39,346 nt of DNA from an uncultured Lentisphaeria bacterium. GTDB taxonomy: Bacteria > Verrucomicrobiota > Lentisphaeria > Victivallales > Victivallaceae. The notes below the pieces were generated by a model, which saw nothing but the letters and a program-made list of their open reading frames with translations, did not search any database and had not been told where the DNA came from. A program made the translations under genes and the position numbers. The DNA lies in assembly GCA_903863035.1 (NCBI GenBank), contig CAIPAT010000197.1, forward strand, positions 1-39,346, written 5' to 3'. Each line of letters opens with the position of its first letter. The stretch's first letter is position 1. Below, in pieces: positions 9,754 to 17,391 of the stretch.

Positions 9754-9899
9754 GATACCGAACTCCATGGAAGGATTGAAAGCTGAAAAGGAGGTCGCGC
9801 TAGCGAGGGAAGGCAATATGGATAAAATACTCTTTTACCACTAATAACTTAAAATATAGCGGGAGTATTTCATTTGAATATTCTGTAGCGCTGCAATAA
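9754..9899 (+). pseudogene. Remnant of the C-terminal end of the 2644-5577 gene
   Basis: This stretch aligns by eye to two pieces of the gene at 2644-5577. ATGGAAGGATTGAAAG at 9776 matches 5065 onward, and the following GAAGGCAATA...GATAAAATAC...TTTTACCACTAATAAC resembles 5104-5152. It then jumps to a match with the last bases of that gene (AAATAT...GGAGTATTTCATTTGAATATTC...GCGCTGCAATAA), losing about 375 bases. The frame is broken. It is therefore a duplicated, internally deleted pseudogene scrap. It suggests that a second copy of the large secreted protein once stood directly before the GH29-like gene. Confidence 0.75.
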
Positions 9900-9941
9900 T
9901 GTGTATTATTCCAAAAAATTATTATGTCAAAGGATAACGCG

Positions 9942-10919
9942 ATGAACAGATGCGAATGGTTCAGGCAAGCCGGATGGGGAATATTTCTGCATTTTCTGGC
10001 ATCTTCTCCCGGCTCGGTACAAAAAGCGGAGATGTCCGTTGACGACTGGAACCGGCAGGTGGATTCAGTGGATGTGAACTCCCTGGCGAAACAGGTTGCC
10101 GCCGCCGGCGCGCGGTATTGTTTTATCACTATCGGACAGAATTCCGGTTTCTATCTGGCGCCGAACCAAACCTATGATCAGCTTGTCGGACGGACCCCAA
10201 GCCGATGCTCAAAAAGAGACCTGACAACGGATTTACAGACCGCATTGGCGCTGGAGGGAATCCCGCTTATGGTATATCTGCCCTCACATGCCCCGGCAAC
10301 GGACCGGCAGGCCGTGGAAAATCTCGCATGTACCCCTTCCTGGGACGCCTCCGCCTGGCAGTTAAGGCCGGGTACTTATCTGCGCAATGCTGATGTTGAT
10401 CAACGCCTGAGCCTGTTTCAGCGCAACTGGGAGGCGGTTATCCGCGAATGGTCGCTGCGCTGGAGCGATAATGTCAGAGGCTGGTGGTTTGACGGATGCT
10501 ATTTCGCCGACCGGATGTACAGCCATAATGACGCCCCGAACTTTTACAGCTTTGCTGACGCCGCGCGGGCCGGAAACCCGTCGGGCATCGTGGCGTTCAA
10601 CGGCGGCGTCCTGCCGCAGATTGCGTCTATTACTCCGGCCGAAGATTACACCGCCGGTGAAAGCACAGATTATTTTCCGCTCGGCGGAGACGACAGAGGT
10701 CAGGTCAATGGCGTGCAACTCCATCTACTGTCCTATCTGGGGGATTCCTGGTGTCGTGGAAATCAACCGCGATTCAGCCCGGAATTGACGGCTGAAATAA
10801 CCCGCCGCATCATTCAGCGCAACGGCGTCATCAGCTGGGATGTTCCGATCTCCGCAGATGGCAAAGTTCCTGAAGCATTTATTGATACGCTTAAGCAGAT
10901 TAACCGTAAAAATGATTAA
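9942..10919 (+). CDS. GH29-like (alpha-L-fucosidase-related) protein
   Basis: A 325-aa protein related to the catalytic barrel of alpha-L-fucosidases. Visible features are the N-terminal FRQAGWGIFLHFL (family FGIFIHWG-like region), ARYCFITIGQNSGFY at the second strand, and RGWWFDGCYF, whose Asp matches the WFDG nucleophile position. I chose ATG 9942 because AAGGA lies 7 bases upstream; an in-frame ATG at 9924 lacks a ribosome site. There is no signal peptide, so it is probably intracellular. It is shorter than typical fucosidases (about 450 aa) and lacks a C-terminal beta domain. It is followed after 32 bases by the DUF4434-like gene, probably one transcript. The activity may differ from fucosidase. 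Confidence 0.72.
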   Translation: MNRCEWFRQAGWGIFLHFLASSPGSVQKAEMSVDDWNRQVDSVDVNSLAKQVAAAGARYCFITIGQNSGFYLAPNQTYDQLVGRTPSRCSKRDLTTDLQTALALEGIPLMVYLPSHAPATDRQAVENLACTPSWDASAWQLRPGTYLRNADVDQRLSLFQRNWEAVIREWSLRWSDNVRGWWFDGCYFADRMYSHNDAPNFYSFADAARAGNPSGIVAFNGGVLPQIASITPAEDYTAGESTDYFPLGGDDRGQVNGVQLHLLSYLGDSWCRGNQPRFSPELTAEITRRIIQRNGVISWDVPISADGKVPEAFIDTLKQINRKND

Positions 10920-10951
10920 CGCAGATCAAACTTTATAAGGAAAATTATTTT

Positions 10952-12004
10952 ATGAACGAATCAGAAAATACCAGGCTTATCAGCGGGACCTTTATGCAGA
11001 TGGACCACTGGAGCGATACTGAAGGCGCACGATTCCAGCAGGAAATCCGCAGTTTAAACGAAGACCACTGGCGGCAGATGGTTCGTGACATGGCGGCCGT
11101 CGGCATTGATACGCTGGTGCTTCAGCAGTGCGTGGATAACCGTACAGGCTGGGAAAACACACGTTCATATTATCCGAGCAAAAAGTGGAAGAAGCTGGAC
11201 TGGATCAAAGGCGACACCTTTGGCGCAGTGGTTGACGAAGCCGGCAAACTCGGCATGAAAATCATCTATGGCATCGGTACGATGTACACGAAAGACCCGT
11301 ACCTGTTTACTGATGACGTCATTGAGCAGGCCAGGGTGACCGCCTCCGAATTGCTGGAGCTCTACGGCGACCTGGCTTCCTTCGGCGGCTGGTACTGGAC
11401 CTATGAATATCCGCCGGGGTCGGTTTCCGGACGCGACAGTCTGCAAAAGATTGTTCCGGCGATCAGGAAACTGGCGGACTGTCCGTTTGTGATCGCGCCC
11501 AATGCCGACCGGTTAATGTGCCCCACGCTGTTGCAGGATATTGATGTAGATATTATCGCATATCAGGATTCAGTCGGTCTCGGGGTAGTGCCCGATCCGC
11601 TCGGACGTTATATGCATGCCGACCGCCATCACAGTTTGCACCGTCTGCCTTATCTTTATCAACGCTTAAAATTCGCCCATGACGGCTGGTGTGACAGCAA
11701 GGCTGAAAAAGCGAGTCTCTGTTATTGGAACACTTATTTCCGGGAACGCGGCCGCACCGCGATCTGGAATGATCTGGAAATCTGGGAATTTGACCATAAA
11801 CTGAGCCTGGTGCCGACGGAGATTTCACGCGTGGCCGCTCAGCTTGAGCTGACCGCTCCATTCGTTGAAAAGCAGATCATTTACCAGTATCCAGGCTTGA
11901 TGCAGCACCCGGACCATCCCGTAAAGGTCGGCGGCGAACGGGCAGTAACCCTGTATGAGGAATACGCTCTATACCGCGATGCGGTCCTCGCCGGCAAACT
12001 GTAG
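10952..12004 (+). CDS. DUF4434-like TIM-barrel protein
   Basis: A 350-aa protein with layout typical of DUF4434-type putative glycosidases: an opening SGTFMQMDHWSD, barrel strands at GIDTLVLQQC, LGMKIIYGIG and FGGWYWTYEYP, then FVIAPNAD and DIDVDIIAYQDSVGLG. Acidic residues at strand ends (E in TYEYP, D in AYQDSVG) are candidate catalytic residues. AAGGA (10937-10941) lies 10 bases before the ATG. It lacks a signal peptide and follows the GH29-like gene, so both probably act on imported oligosaccharide. Its substrate is unknown. Confidence 0.72.
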   Translation: MNESENTRLISGTFMQMDHWSDTEGARFQQEIRSLNEDHWRQMVRDMAAVGIDTLVLQQCVDNRTGWENTRSYYPSKKWKKLDWIKGDTFGAVVDEAGKLGMKIIYGIGTMYTKDPYLFTDDVIEQARVTASELLELYGDLASFGGWYWTYEYPPGSVSGRDSLQKIVPAIRKLADCPFVIAPNADRLMCPTLLQDIDVDIIAYQDSVGLGVVPDPLGRYMHADRHHSLHRLPYLYQRLKFAHDGWCDSKAEKASLCYWNTYFRERGRTAIWNDLEIWEFDHKLSLVPTEISRVAAQLELTAPFVEKQIIYQYPGLMQHPDHPVKVGGERAVTLYEEYALYRDAVLAGKL

Positions 12005-12018
12005 CCGGAATCTTCCGG

Positions 12019-12486
12019 TCACCAGCGGGCGTCAATGATTGCGCCTTTTTTGAAGTCCGCGATCCGGCGCAGGGTGGCGGGGGAGGTATCCGCAGGCAGT
12101 GCGTCTAAGGGATAAAAACCGCAGTTTGCGATTTCCCAGCCTGGCGAACATTTGCTTTCCGTCGTTTCGGCGGCGAAAAGCACAATGGTGTCGCTTTTAA
12201 ATTCAGTGAAATTCGAATAAATGCCGACCAGCCGGCAGTCGTTAACCGCGACGCCGGTCTCCTCGCGCAGTTCGCGCATCGCCGCTTCCCGCGGAACTTC
12301 CATCTTGTTAACTTTGCCGCCGGGCAGGCTGAGTTTGGCGCTGTAGCGGGTTTTTACCAGCATGACTTTATGGCCGTTGAACAGCAGCATTTTTACGCCA
12401 AGCGTTGTCGGGCGGAAAATCCGCCAGACGATTTTTCTAGTCCGGTGCGCGCACTGGAACAGGATGTTCAGCAGCAGATTTTTCAT
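12019..12486 (-). CDS. NUDIX hydrolase
   Basis: A 155-aa protein containing a complete NUDIX box, G-x5-E-x7-REL-x-EE-x-G-V (GKVNKMEVPREAAMRELREE, then TGV), which binds Mg and hydrolyses nucleoside diphosphate linked to another group X. It has an N-terminal extension of about 30 basic residues. The start at 12486 has AAGGGA 8 bases upstream; the longer frame to 12522 is unnecessary. It is convergent with the DUF4434-like gene (14 bases between stops). Substrate cannot be predicted. Confidence 0.88.
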   Translation of the reverse strand: MKNLLLNILFQCAHRTRKIVWRIFRPTTLGVKMLLFNGHKVMLVKTRYSAKLSLPGGKVNKMEVPREAAMRELREETGVAVNDCRLVGIYSNFTEFKSDTIVLFAAETTESKCSPGWEIANCGFYPLDALPADTSPATLRRIADFKKGAIIDARW

Positions 12487-12538
12487 AACAAATGTCCCTT
12501 TTAAAACTCTTGTTAACCACAAAGAAAGCCTTTTTTAT

Positions 12539-12646
12539 CCACGAATGGCACTAATTAGCACTAATAAAACAGAAGCTCTTGCTGTGAGTTTGATTTTGTG
12601 ACGCAAATCAAATTCACAGCAAAATATTCATTCGTGTAATTAGTGG
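12539..12646. repeat. Palindromic intergenic repeat with long hairpin
   Basis: TTGCTGTGAGTTTGATTT (12579-12596) pairs with 12605-12622 over 18 bp with a single G-U. Outer arms contain CCACGAATGGCACTAATTAG (12539-12558) and, near the right end, TTCGTGTAATTAGTGG, related motifs in inverse orientation. This resembles the dispersed CCACGAA/CACTAATTA repeats seen between genes in many PVC and other genomes. It sits downstream of the PH-domain gene, where the hairpin may end that transcript. Confidence 0.6.
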
Positions 12647-12662
12647 ACAAACTTTTCCCTTT

Positions 12663-13235
12663 TTACTTTTGTCTGATGAGTTCTTTTAACAGCTCTTCGA
12701 CCTGCCTGACATTATCCACGCAACTCAGCCTGTCCTCATGTTTGCGATATTTGGCCATCGGGCCGTAATCCGTTTCCGCGTTGAAAAGAATGTCTCCGGC
12801 GCCGTTCCCGCTCTCCCTGACGGAAACGGTCTGAATTTCTTCCGGGCGGTAAGTCTGTTTAAGTTTAGACGAAATAGTGTCCCAGACAATTACCCTTTTG
12901 CTGGTAATGACATAAACCATGGACGTTCTGCCGGATGCGATCATTGCCGGCAATATTAATCGCCAGATTGGAATTGAGGTTATAATAGTCGGCAGCATTA
13001 CCAGCAGCAGGATCCATGGAACGGGATTTGCCGGATGATACTTTATCACCAAATAAACAAAAATTGCGACGAATACGGTTTGCATGGAAGTGCAAAGAAT
13101 CAATGTCTTTCTAAATTGCACAGGGTTGATCCGGAGTATGCCGGGGCGGTCCAGCCAGCGGATAACCTCGCCCGGCTCAAGCTGCCTGCTGATCTGATCT
13201 ATAACGGACTGCGGAACCGGCGTCTTCTCAACCAT
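12663..13235 (-). CDS. Membrane protein with bacterial PH domain
   Basis: A 190-aa protein. The start at 13235 is set by a strong AGGAGG 5 bases upstream. Residues 1-40 are soluble, two hydrophobic helices occupy roughly 45-95 (LILCTSMQTVFVAIFVYLVI and PWILLLVMLPTIITSI), and the C-terminal half carries the bacterial PH (bPH2/DUF304) pattern MVYVITSKRVIVWDTIS followed by a basic strand and a helix. Such proteins sit in the cytoplasmic membrane with the PH domain in the cytoplasm; function is unknown. It lies upstream of NUDIX in the same direction, separated by a palindromic repeat. Confidence 0.72.
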   Translation of the reverse strand: MVEKTPVPQSVIDQISRQLEPGEVIRWLDRPGILRINPVQFRKTLILCTSMQTVFVAIFVYLVIKYHPANPVPWILLLVMLPTIITSIPIWRLILPAMIASGRTSMVYVITSKRVIVWDTISSKLKQTYRPEEIQTVSVRESGNGAGDILFNAETDYGPMAKYRKHEDRLSCVDNVRQVEELLKELIRQK

Positions 13236-13298
13236 AAAACCTCCTGTGTATTGCATAAAAATAGTTCCTCCGCGCAAAAAAACAAATGAGAAAAGCCG

Positions 13299-13515
<217 letters not shown>

Positions 13516-13640
13516 AAAATAGCATAAAATTACTATTATTAGCAATTTATTCGCATTTCATTTTCAGCATTATGAGGTTATATTGGATAATTCGTTAATG
13601 CATAATTTTTACATAAAGCTATTTAAACAAGGAGACATTT

Positions 13641-14978
13641 ATGCCGAAGATTACTTTTATGGGAGCCGGCAGTACGGTTTTTGCCAAGAACGTACTGGGC
13701 GACTGTCTGTGTACGGATTCGCTGAAAGACGCCCACATTGCGCTGTATGACATTGACGGGGCCCGTCTTGCCGAATCGAAGCGCATGATCGAAGTACTGA
13801 ACGCCAATATCAATAAAGGCAAAGCTAAAGTTACCGCGCATCTCGGAGTCGGCAAACGCAAAGAAGCGCTGCGTGATGCGGATTTTGTGGTTAACGCGAT
13901 TCAGGTCGGCGGCTATGATCCTTCCACGATCATTGACTTTGAAATCCCGAAAAAATACGGTTTGCGCCAGACAATTGCCGACACCCTCGGCATCGGCGGC
14001 ATTTTCCGGGCATTGCGCACGATTCCGGTCATGTGGGATTTCGCCCGTGATATGGAACAGGTCTGCCCGAATGCGTGGTTGCTGAACTACACCAACCCGA
14101 TGAGCATGTTGACCGGCGTCATGCTCCGCCATACCGGAGTTAAAACAGTCGGGCTCTGCCACTCCGTACAATGCTGTTCCAGGAGCCTGCTGGAAACCAT
14201 CGGCATGAAATACGATCCCAAGTCAGTCCGGGATAAAATCGCCGGCATCAATCATATGGGCTGGCTTCTGGAAGTCACCATGGACGGCAAAGATATCTAT
14301 CCGGAAGTAAAAGCTCTGGCTAAAAAGAAAATGACGGAATGGCGCAAAGCAGGCGCAGAGAAAAGCGGCAATATGATCCGTCTGGCAATCATGCAGAACT
14401 TCGGTTATTATATAACTGAATCCAGCGAACACAATGCCGAATATATGCCTTACTGGATCAAAAAGCAATATCCCGGCATGATTGAAGAATTCAATATTCC
14501 GCTGGATGAATATCCGCGCCGCTGTATCAGCCAGATTGAAGGATGGAAGAAGCAGAGCAAGGAAATCGTTGACAATCCGAAACTGTCTCATGCAAAAAGC
14601 CATGAATACGGCTCAATCATCATGAACGCAATTGTGACCAATGTCCCGGCGCAAATCGGCGGCAACGTCCTTAATAACGGCCTGATTCCGAACCTGCCCG
14701 ATGAAGCAGTGGTAGAAATTCCCTGCCTGGTGGACAGCAACGGTGTTCAGGGATGCTATGTCGGACGTCTGCCGGAACAGTGCGCCGCGCTGAACCGCAC
14801 CAATGTCAACGTTCATCTGCTGGCCATTGAAGCCGCCGCCACGTTGAAAAAAGAACACATCTATCATGCCGCAATGCTTGATCCGCACACTTCCGCCGAG
14901 CTTCCGCTGGACGATATCCGCAAGATGTGCGATGATTTGATCAAAGCTCACGGCGATATGATGCCGAAATACAAATAA
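13641..14978 (+). CDS. GH4 family NAD-dependent alpha-glycosidase (MelA-like)
   Basis: A 445-aa GH4 enzyme, a family that uses NAD+ and a divalent metal in a redox-elimination mechanism on alpha- or beta-glycosides. The N-terminal Rossmann motif is TFMGAGSTVFAKN, with LYDIDGARL after strand two. Other marks are NAIQVGGY, LLNYTNPM, GLCHSVQ (metal-binding Cys) and AGINHMGWL (metal-binding His). Length and order are normal. AAGGAG lies 6 bases before the ATG. It is flanked upstream by the minisatellite element and downstream by a strong terminator, so it is probably monocistronic. Alpha-galactosidase, alpha-glucosidase or galacturonidase are all possible. Confidence 0.92.
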   Translation: MPKITFMGAGSTVFAKNVLGDCLCTDSLKDAHIALYDIDGARLAESKRMIEVLNANINKGKAKVTAHLGVGKRKEALRDADFVVNAIQVGGYDPSTIIDFEIPKKYGLRQTIADTLGIGGIFRALRTIPVMWDFARDMEQVCPNAWLLNYTNPMSMLTGVMLRHTGVKTVGLCHSVQCCSRSLLETIGMKYDPKSVRDKIAGINHMGWLLEVTMDGKDIYPEVKALAKKKMTEWRKAGAEKSGNMIRLAIMQNFGYYITESSEHNAEYMPYWIKKQYPGMIEEFNIPLDEYPRRCISQIEGWKKQSKEIVDNPKLSHAKSHEYGSIIMNAIVTNVPAQIGGNVLNNGLIPNLPDEAVVEIPCLVDSNGVQGCYVGRLPEQCAALNRTNVNVHLLAIEAAATLKKEHIYHAAMLDPHTSAELPLDDIRKMCDDLIKAHGDMMPKYK

Positions 14979-14999
14979 TCGGCTTTAAAGCTGATCTCC

Positions 15000-15034
15000 G
15001 GCCGGAGGGCGTTGCCGCCTCCGGCCTTTTTTTT
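15000..15034 (+). terminator. Rho-independent terminator of the GH4 gene
   Basis: GGCCGGAGG (15000-15008) pairs with CCTCCGGCC (15018-15026) and is followed directly by eight T residues (15027-15034). Confidence 0.93.
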
Positions 15035-15425
15035 CACTCACCGTAAAATTTTACAGATTTAGCATTCAGCAAGCAGTTCGTAAACGTGTACTCGCAGGGA
15101 GCTTACTTTTATATTGCGAGTCTGGCGTGACCACTTGCAACTTTGAGGCATAGGATAGACAAGAGCATATTTCAGAGGATATTTAATGAATAAATAAGCT
15201 GTAATATACTTATTGTTAGGGAGATAAAAATGGTCGGGGCAGAGAGATTTGAACTCTCGACCTTCTGCTCCCAAGGCGATAGGCACCAGCACAAAACAGT
15301 GTTTTGAAAACCATAATTAGCCTCAAAACAGAGTTTTTGCTACCGATTGCTACTGTCCGCAAAAGATAGCTCCGACTGCACGATTTTGCATATTTTTTGC
15401 ATATTTTAAGCTACTCCCGCACGAG
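15035..15425. other. Island boundary region without a gene
   Basis: No credible gene. It holds the tRNA-Pro 3' half (15231-15276), a small CAAAAC-AGT-GTTTTG hairpin at about 15294-15308, and a direct repeat TTTTGCATATT around 15384-15406. A 77-codon reverse frame here is created by reading the tRNA fragment and is not a gene. Confidence 0.6.
15231..15276 (-). other. tRNA-Pro(UGG) 3' half, probable attachment-site remnant
   Basis: On the reverse strand the sequence runs from the anticodon loop (CTTGGGA, anticodon TGG) through a 3' anticodon-stem half GCAGA, variable loop, T arm (GAGAG-TTCAAAT-CTCTC), acceptor strand TGCCCCG and ACCA. The 5' half is absent: the bases before the anticodon loop cannot pair with GCAGA. 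A fragment that starts in the anticodon loop and keeps the 3' end is what tyrosine-integrase elements duplicate when they insert into tRNA genes. No integrase gene is visible in the window, so the element's other end lies elsewhere or was lost. Confidence 0.75.
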
Positions 15426-16400
15426 TCAGCTAAGATTAAAATGTTTACGGACATTCATCGCCTTCCATTGAAGCATCGGCTGGCTGGTTATCCGGGTTTG
15501 GAGTTCGTAATCACTGGTAATTAGTTCAGGCTTAATTTCCCCCCGGTCAAGGATGGCATTTAAAAATTCCAGCTCTGATTCTGTAAACCGGCATAATGCT
15601 CCGAGCCTTGCGTGACACTCGTCAACAAGCTTTCCCCCGAAGGTGGATGAAGCATTAGAGATTTGATTGAGGATATTTTCATTCAGAACCGGCAGCAGCA
15701 TCTGCTCAAGCTCCCTGGCGTCAAATGAAACATCGTCAAGCGTTATCGTCCTCCAGTCTTTCCGGTTCATCGCGCCATAAACCACGAATGCCGTGCGCAA
15801 TCGCTCCCAGTCAAGCTCCGGACGCGAAAGCAGCTGATTTACGTCAAAGATGTCCCGGGCCTGATGTCTTGAAAACAATGCGGCCAGCTTCCCGGCAGAC
15901 AATTCATGAATATCCAGCATCGGGATCCTTCTGGCTTGATATTCTCCAAGCGCATGAGAGTCTCCAGGGCAAATATCCCAGAGCGGTACGCGGAACATGA
16001 AATTCAAATCGACTTCAAGATTGCCCGGCTGCCCCGATGCATCCTGATAACCCAGCCGCCATTTCCCCCCGGCATGCTCTTCCGGCATACGCTTTAAGTT
16101 GTAATCCTCCCGTGAAAAGACCGCCTGGATGGCTTGCTCGATCCTGGGCCTCTCCTTCTGCATATCACTCAGACTGGCTGCGCCAATGTAATTAAGATCG
16201 ATATCCACAGATAGCCGTGGAATCTCAAAGACAAATAAGTTCAACGCAGTCCCGCCTTTAAGCGCCAGCTTATCTTTAAGCACCGGATGGGTGTTGATCG
16301 TATTCAGCAGGCTTATAAGACGGACCACCTTCTCGACCATATCCGCACGGAATCCGGTCGATTTTACCAATGCTGACAGTTTTTCCCGTGATATTCTCAT
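15426..16400 (-). CDS. abiEii: AbiEii/AbiGii family nucleotidyltransferase toxin
   Basis: A 324-aa toxin of the AbiE toxin-antitoxin and phage-abortive system. Motifs expected of this nucleotidyltransferase family are present: KGGTALNL with the GG-T/S motif, RLSVDIDLNY with the D-x-D catalytic pair, LEVDLNF with a third acidic residue, and a downstream Lys/Asp motif (ELSAGKLAALFSRHQARDIF). These enzymes add nucleotides to tRNA acceptor ends or bind GTP. The start at 16400 overlaps the antitoxin stop as ATGA, with AGGAA just upstream; a longer frame to 16415 is less likely. The pair is transcribed leftward toward the tRNA fragment, in typical island context. Confidence 0.92.
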   Translation of the reverse strand: MRISREKLSALVKSTGFRADMVEKVVRLISLLNTINTHPVLKDKLALKGGTALNLFVFEIPRLSVDIDLNYIGAASLSDMQKERPRIEQAIQAVFSREDYNLKRMPEEHAGGKWRLGYQDASGQPGNLEVDLNFMFRVPLWDICPGDSHALGEYQARRIPMLDIHELSAGKLAALFSRHQARDIFDVNQLLSRPELDWERLRTAFVVYGAMNRKDWRTITLDDVSFDARELEQMLLPVLNENILNQISNASSTFGGKLVDECHARLGALCRFTESELEFLNAILDRGEIKPELITSDYELQTRITSQPMLQWKAMNVRKHFNLS

Positions 16401-17197
16401 AGTATTTCCTGCCACTGCTTATTGATTATTTCATCCGGAACTATCAAGTTCCAGGCATTCAACAACCGCCCATTGCGTTGTTTCCGGTCGAGATAATGAG
16501 GCTGCCGGGGACGCAACGCTTGTAAAGCCTCGAGATATTTATCATCCACCATAAGCCGGTCTTTATTTTGTTCCAGGAAATAACCTACTTTGGCGGCGGT
16601 GGTGGCATTGACCAGCAGTTTGGCATATTCCAATACCTGTTCCAAATCAAAAAACTCCACCGACTCCAGCGAACGCCATATTTCTTCCCAGCTACCGGAA
16701 TACCGTGGACAATCCATAACATCCACCAGTGTCCGCTCCAGGGACGCGACTTTTACTGCCATTCCATTGCGCTCCGCTGATATAACGCCGAAATCAGCAT
16801 GGTTCCCTTGAGACAGTGAAACAGGAACAGGCACTGCCCGGAACCGCCAGTTGCGGAAGGTAAGAGGCCGGACGGTAGCGCCGGTCTGGTAAGTGAAATG
16901 GTTGAAAACAGAATAAGCGCGTCCGTGAAATTCTAAAGCGGTATGATGGACCAGCACGGCATCTGCGCCCATACGCGCCGCGACAAGAAACGGGTCAGGA
17001 GTAAACTCAGCGGCGGATTCTCCGGGCGGCACCACCGCAAAGAGTCCGCGCTTCAAGTGTTGAAGCTTTCCGGCTTTACGGTAATAGGCCAGCAGTGACT
17101 CGGCGGCCCGGAGCCCTTTAGCCTTTCCATTTGCATGGTAAGCCCTGAACTCTTCAGTTGTGAACACTGGATGCTTTATAAAAAAGAGATCTGACAT
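16397..17197 (-). CDS. abiEi: AbiEi family antitoxin
   Basis: A 266-aa antitoxin and autorepressor. The N-terminal winged helix (FFIKHPVFTTEEFRAYH...AYYRKAGKLQHLKRGLFAV) and the following domain (ADAVLVHHTALEFHG, SLERTLVDVMDCPRYSG) match the AbiEi family. I chose the ATG at 17197 because GGAG lies 9 bases upstream; the frame extends to 17269 without a ribosome site. The stop overlaps the toxin start by four bases, which couples their translation. AbiEi proteins bind inverted repeats in their own promoter, and candidate sites lie upstream. Confidence 0.9.
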   Translation of the reverse strand: MSDLFFIKHPVFTTEEFRAYHANGKAKGLRAAESLLAYYRKAGKLQHLKRGLFAVVPPGESAAEFTPDPFLVAARMGADAVLVHHTALEFHGRAYSVFNHFTYQTGATVRPLTFRNWRFRAVPVPVSLSQGNHADFGVISAERNGMAVKVASLERTLVDVMDCPRYSGSWEEIWRSLESVEFFDLEQVLEYAKLLVNATTAAKVGYFLEQNKDRLMVDDKYLEALQALRPRQPHYLDRKQRNGRLLNAWNLIVPDEIINKQWQEIL

Positions 17198-17233
17198 AGC
17201 CATAAGCTCCGTTTGACAAATATTATCATAATA

Positions 17234-17322
17234 CATAATAATTATATGTTTAACGCAGTTGTTTGTCAAGTAAAGAGCTTGTTAACTTGATGTTTATTAT
17301 CATTAAACATAAATTTATTATG
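17234..17322 (-). promoter_or_regulatory. Candidate AbiEi operator repeats
   Basis: CATAATAATTATATG (17234-17248) and CATAAATTTATTATG (17308-17322) are similar near-palindromes 74 bases apart upstream of the antitoxin start. A further GTTTA-N7-TAAAC inverted repeat lies at about 17292-17308. AbiEi proteins repress their own promoters through paired inverted repeats, so these are plausible operators. The spacing is longer than usual and the AT-rich composition makes chance matches possible. Confidence 0.4.
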
Positions 17323-17391
17323 TGTAACGACTGTATGTGTCAACTATAAAGGATTGGTTCATTTATAACCCCGCAAAGAGTCCTCAACCAT

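Noticed and set aside
15059..15292. 77-codon reverse gene
   Set aside because: It is produced by reading the antisense of the tRNA-Pro fragment and AT-rich flank; it has no ribosome site or domain.
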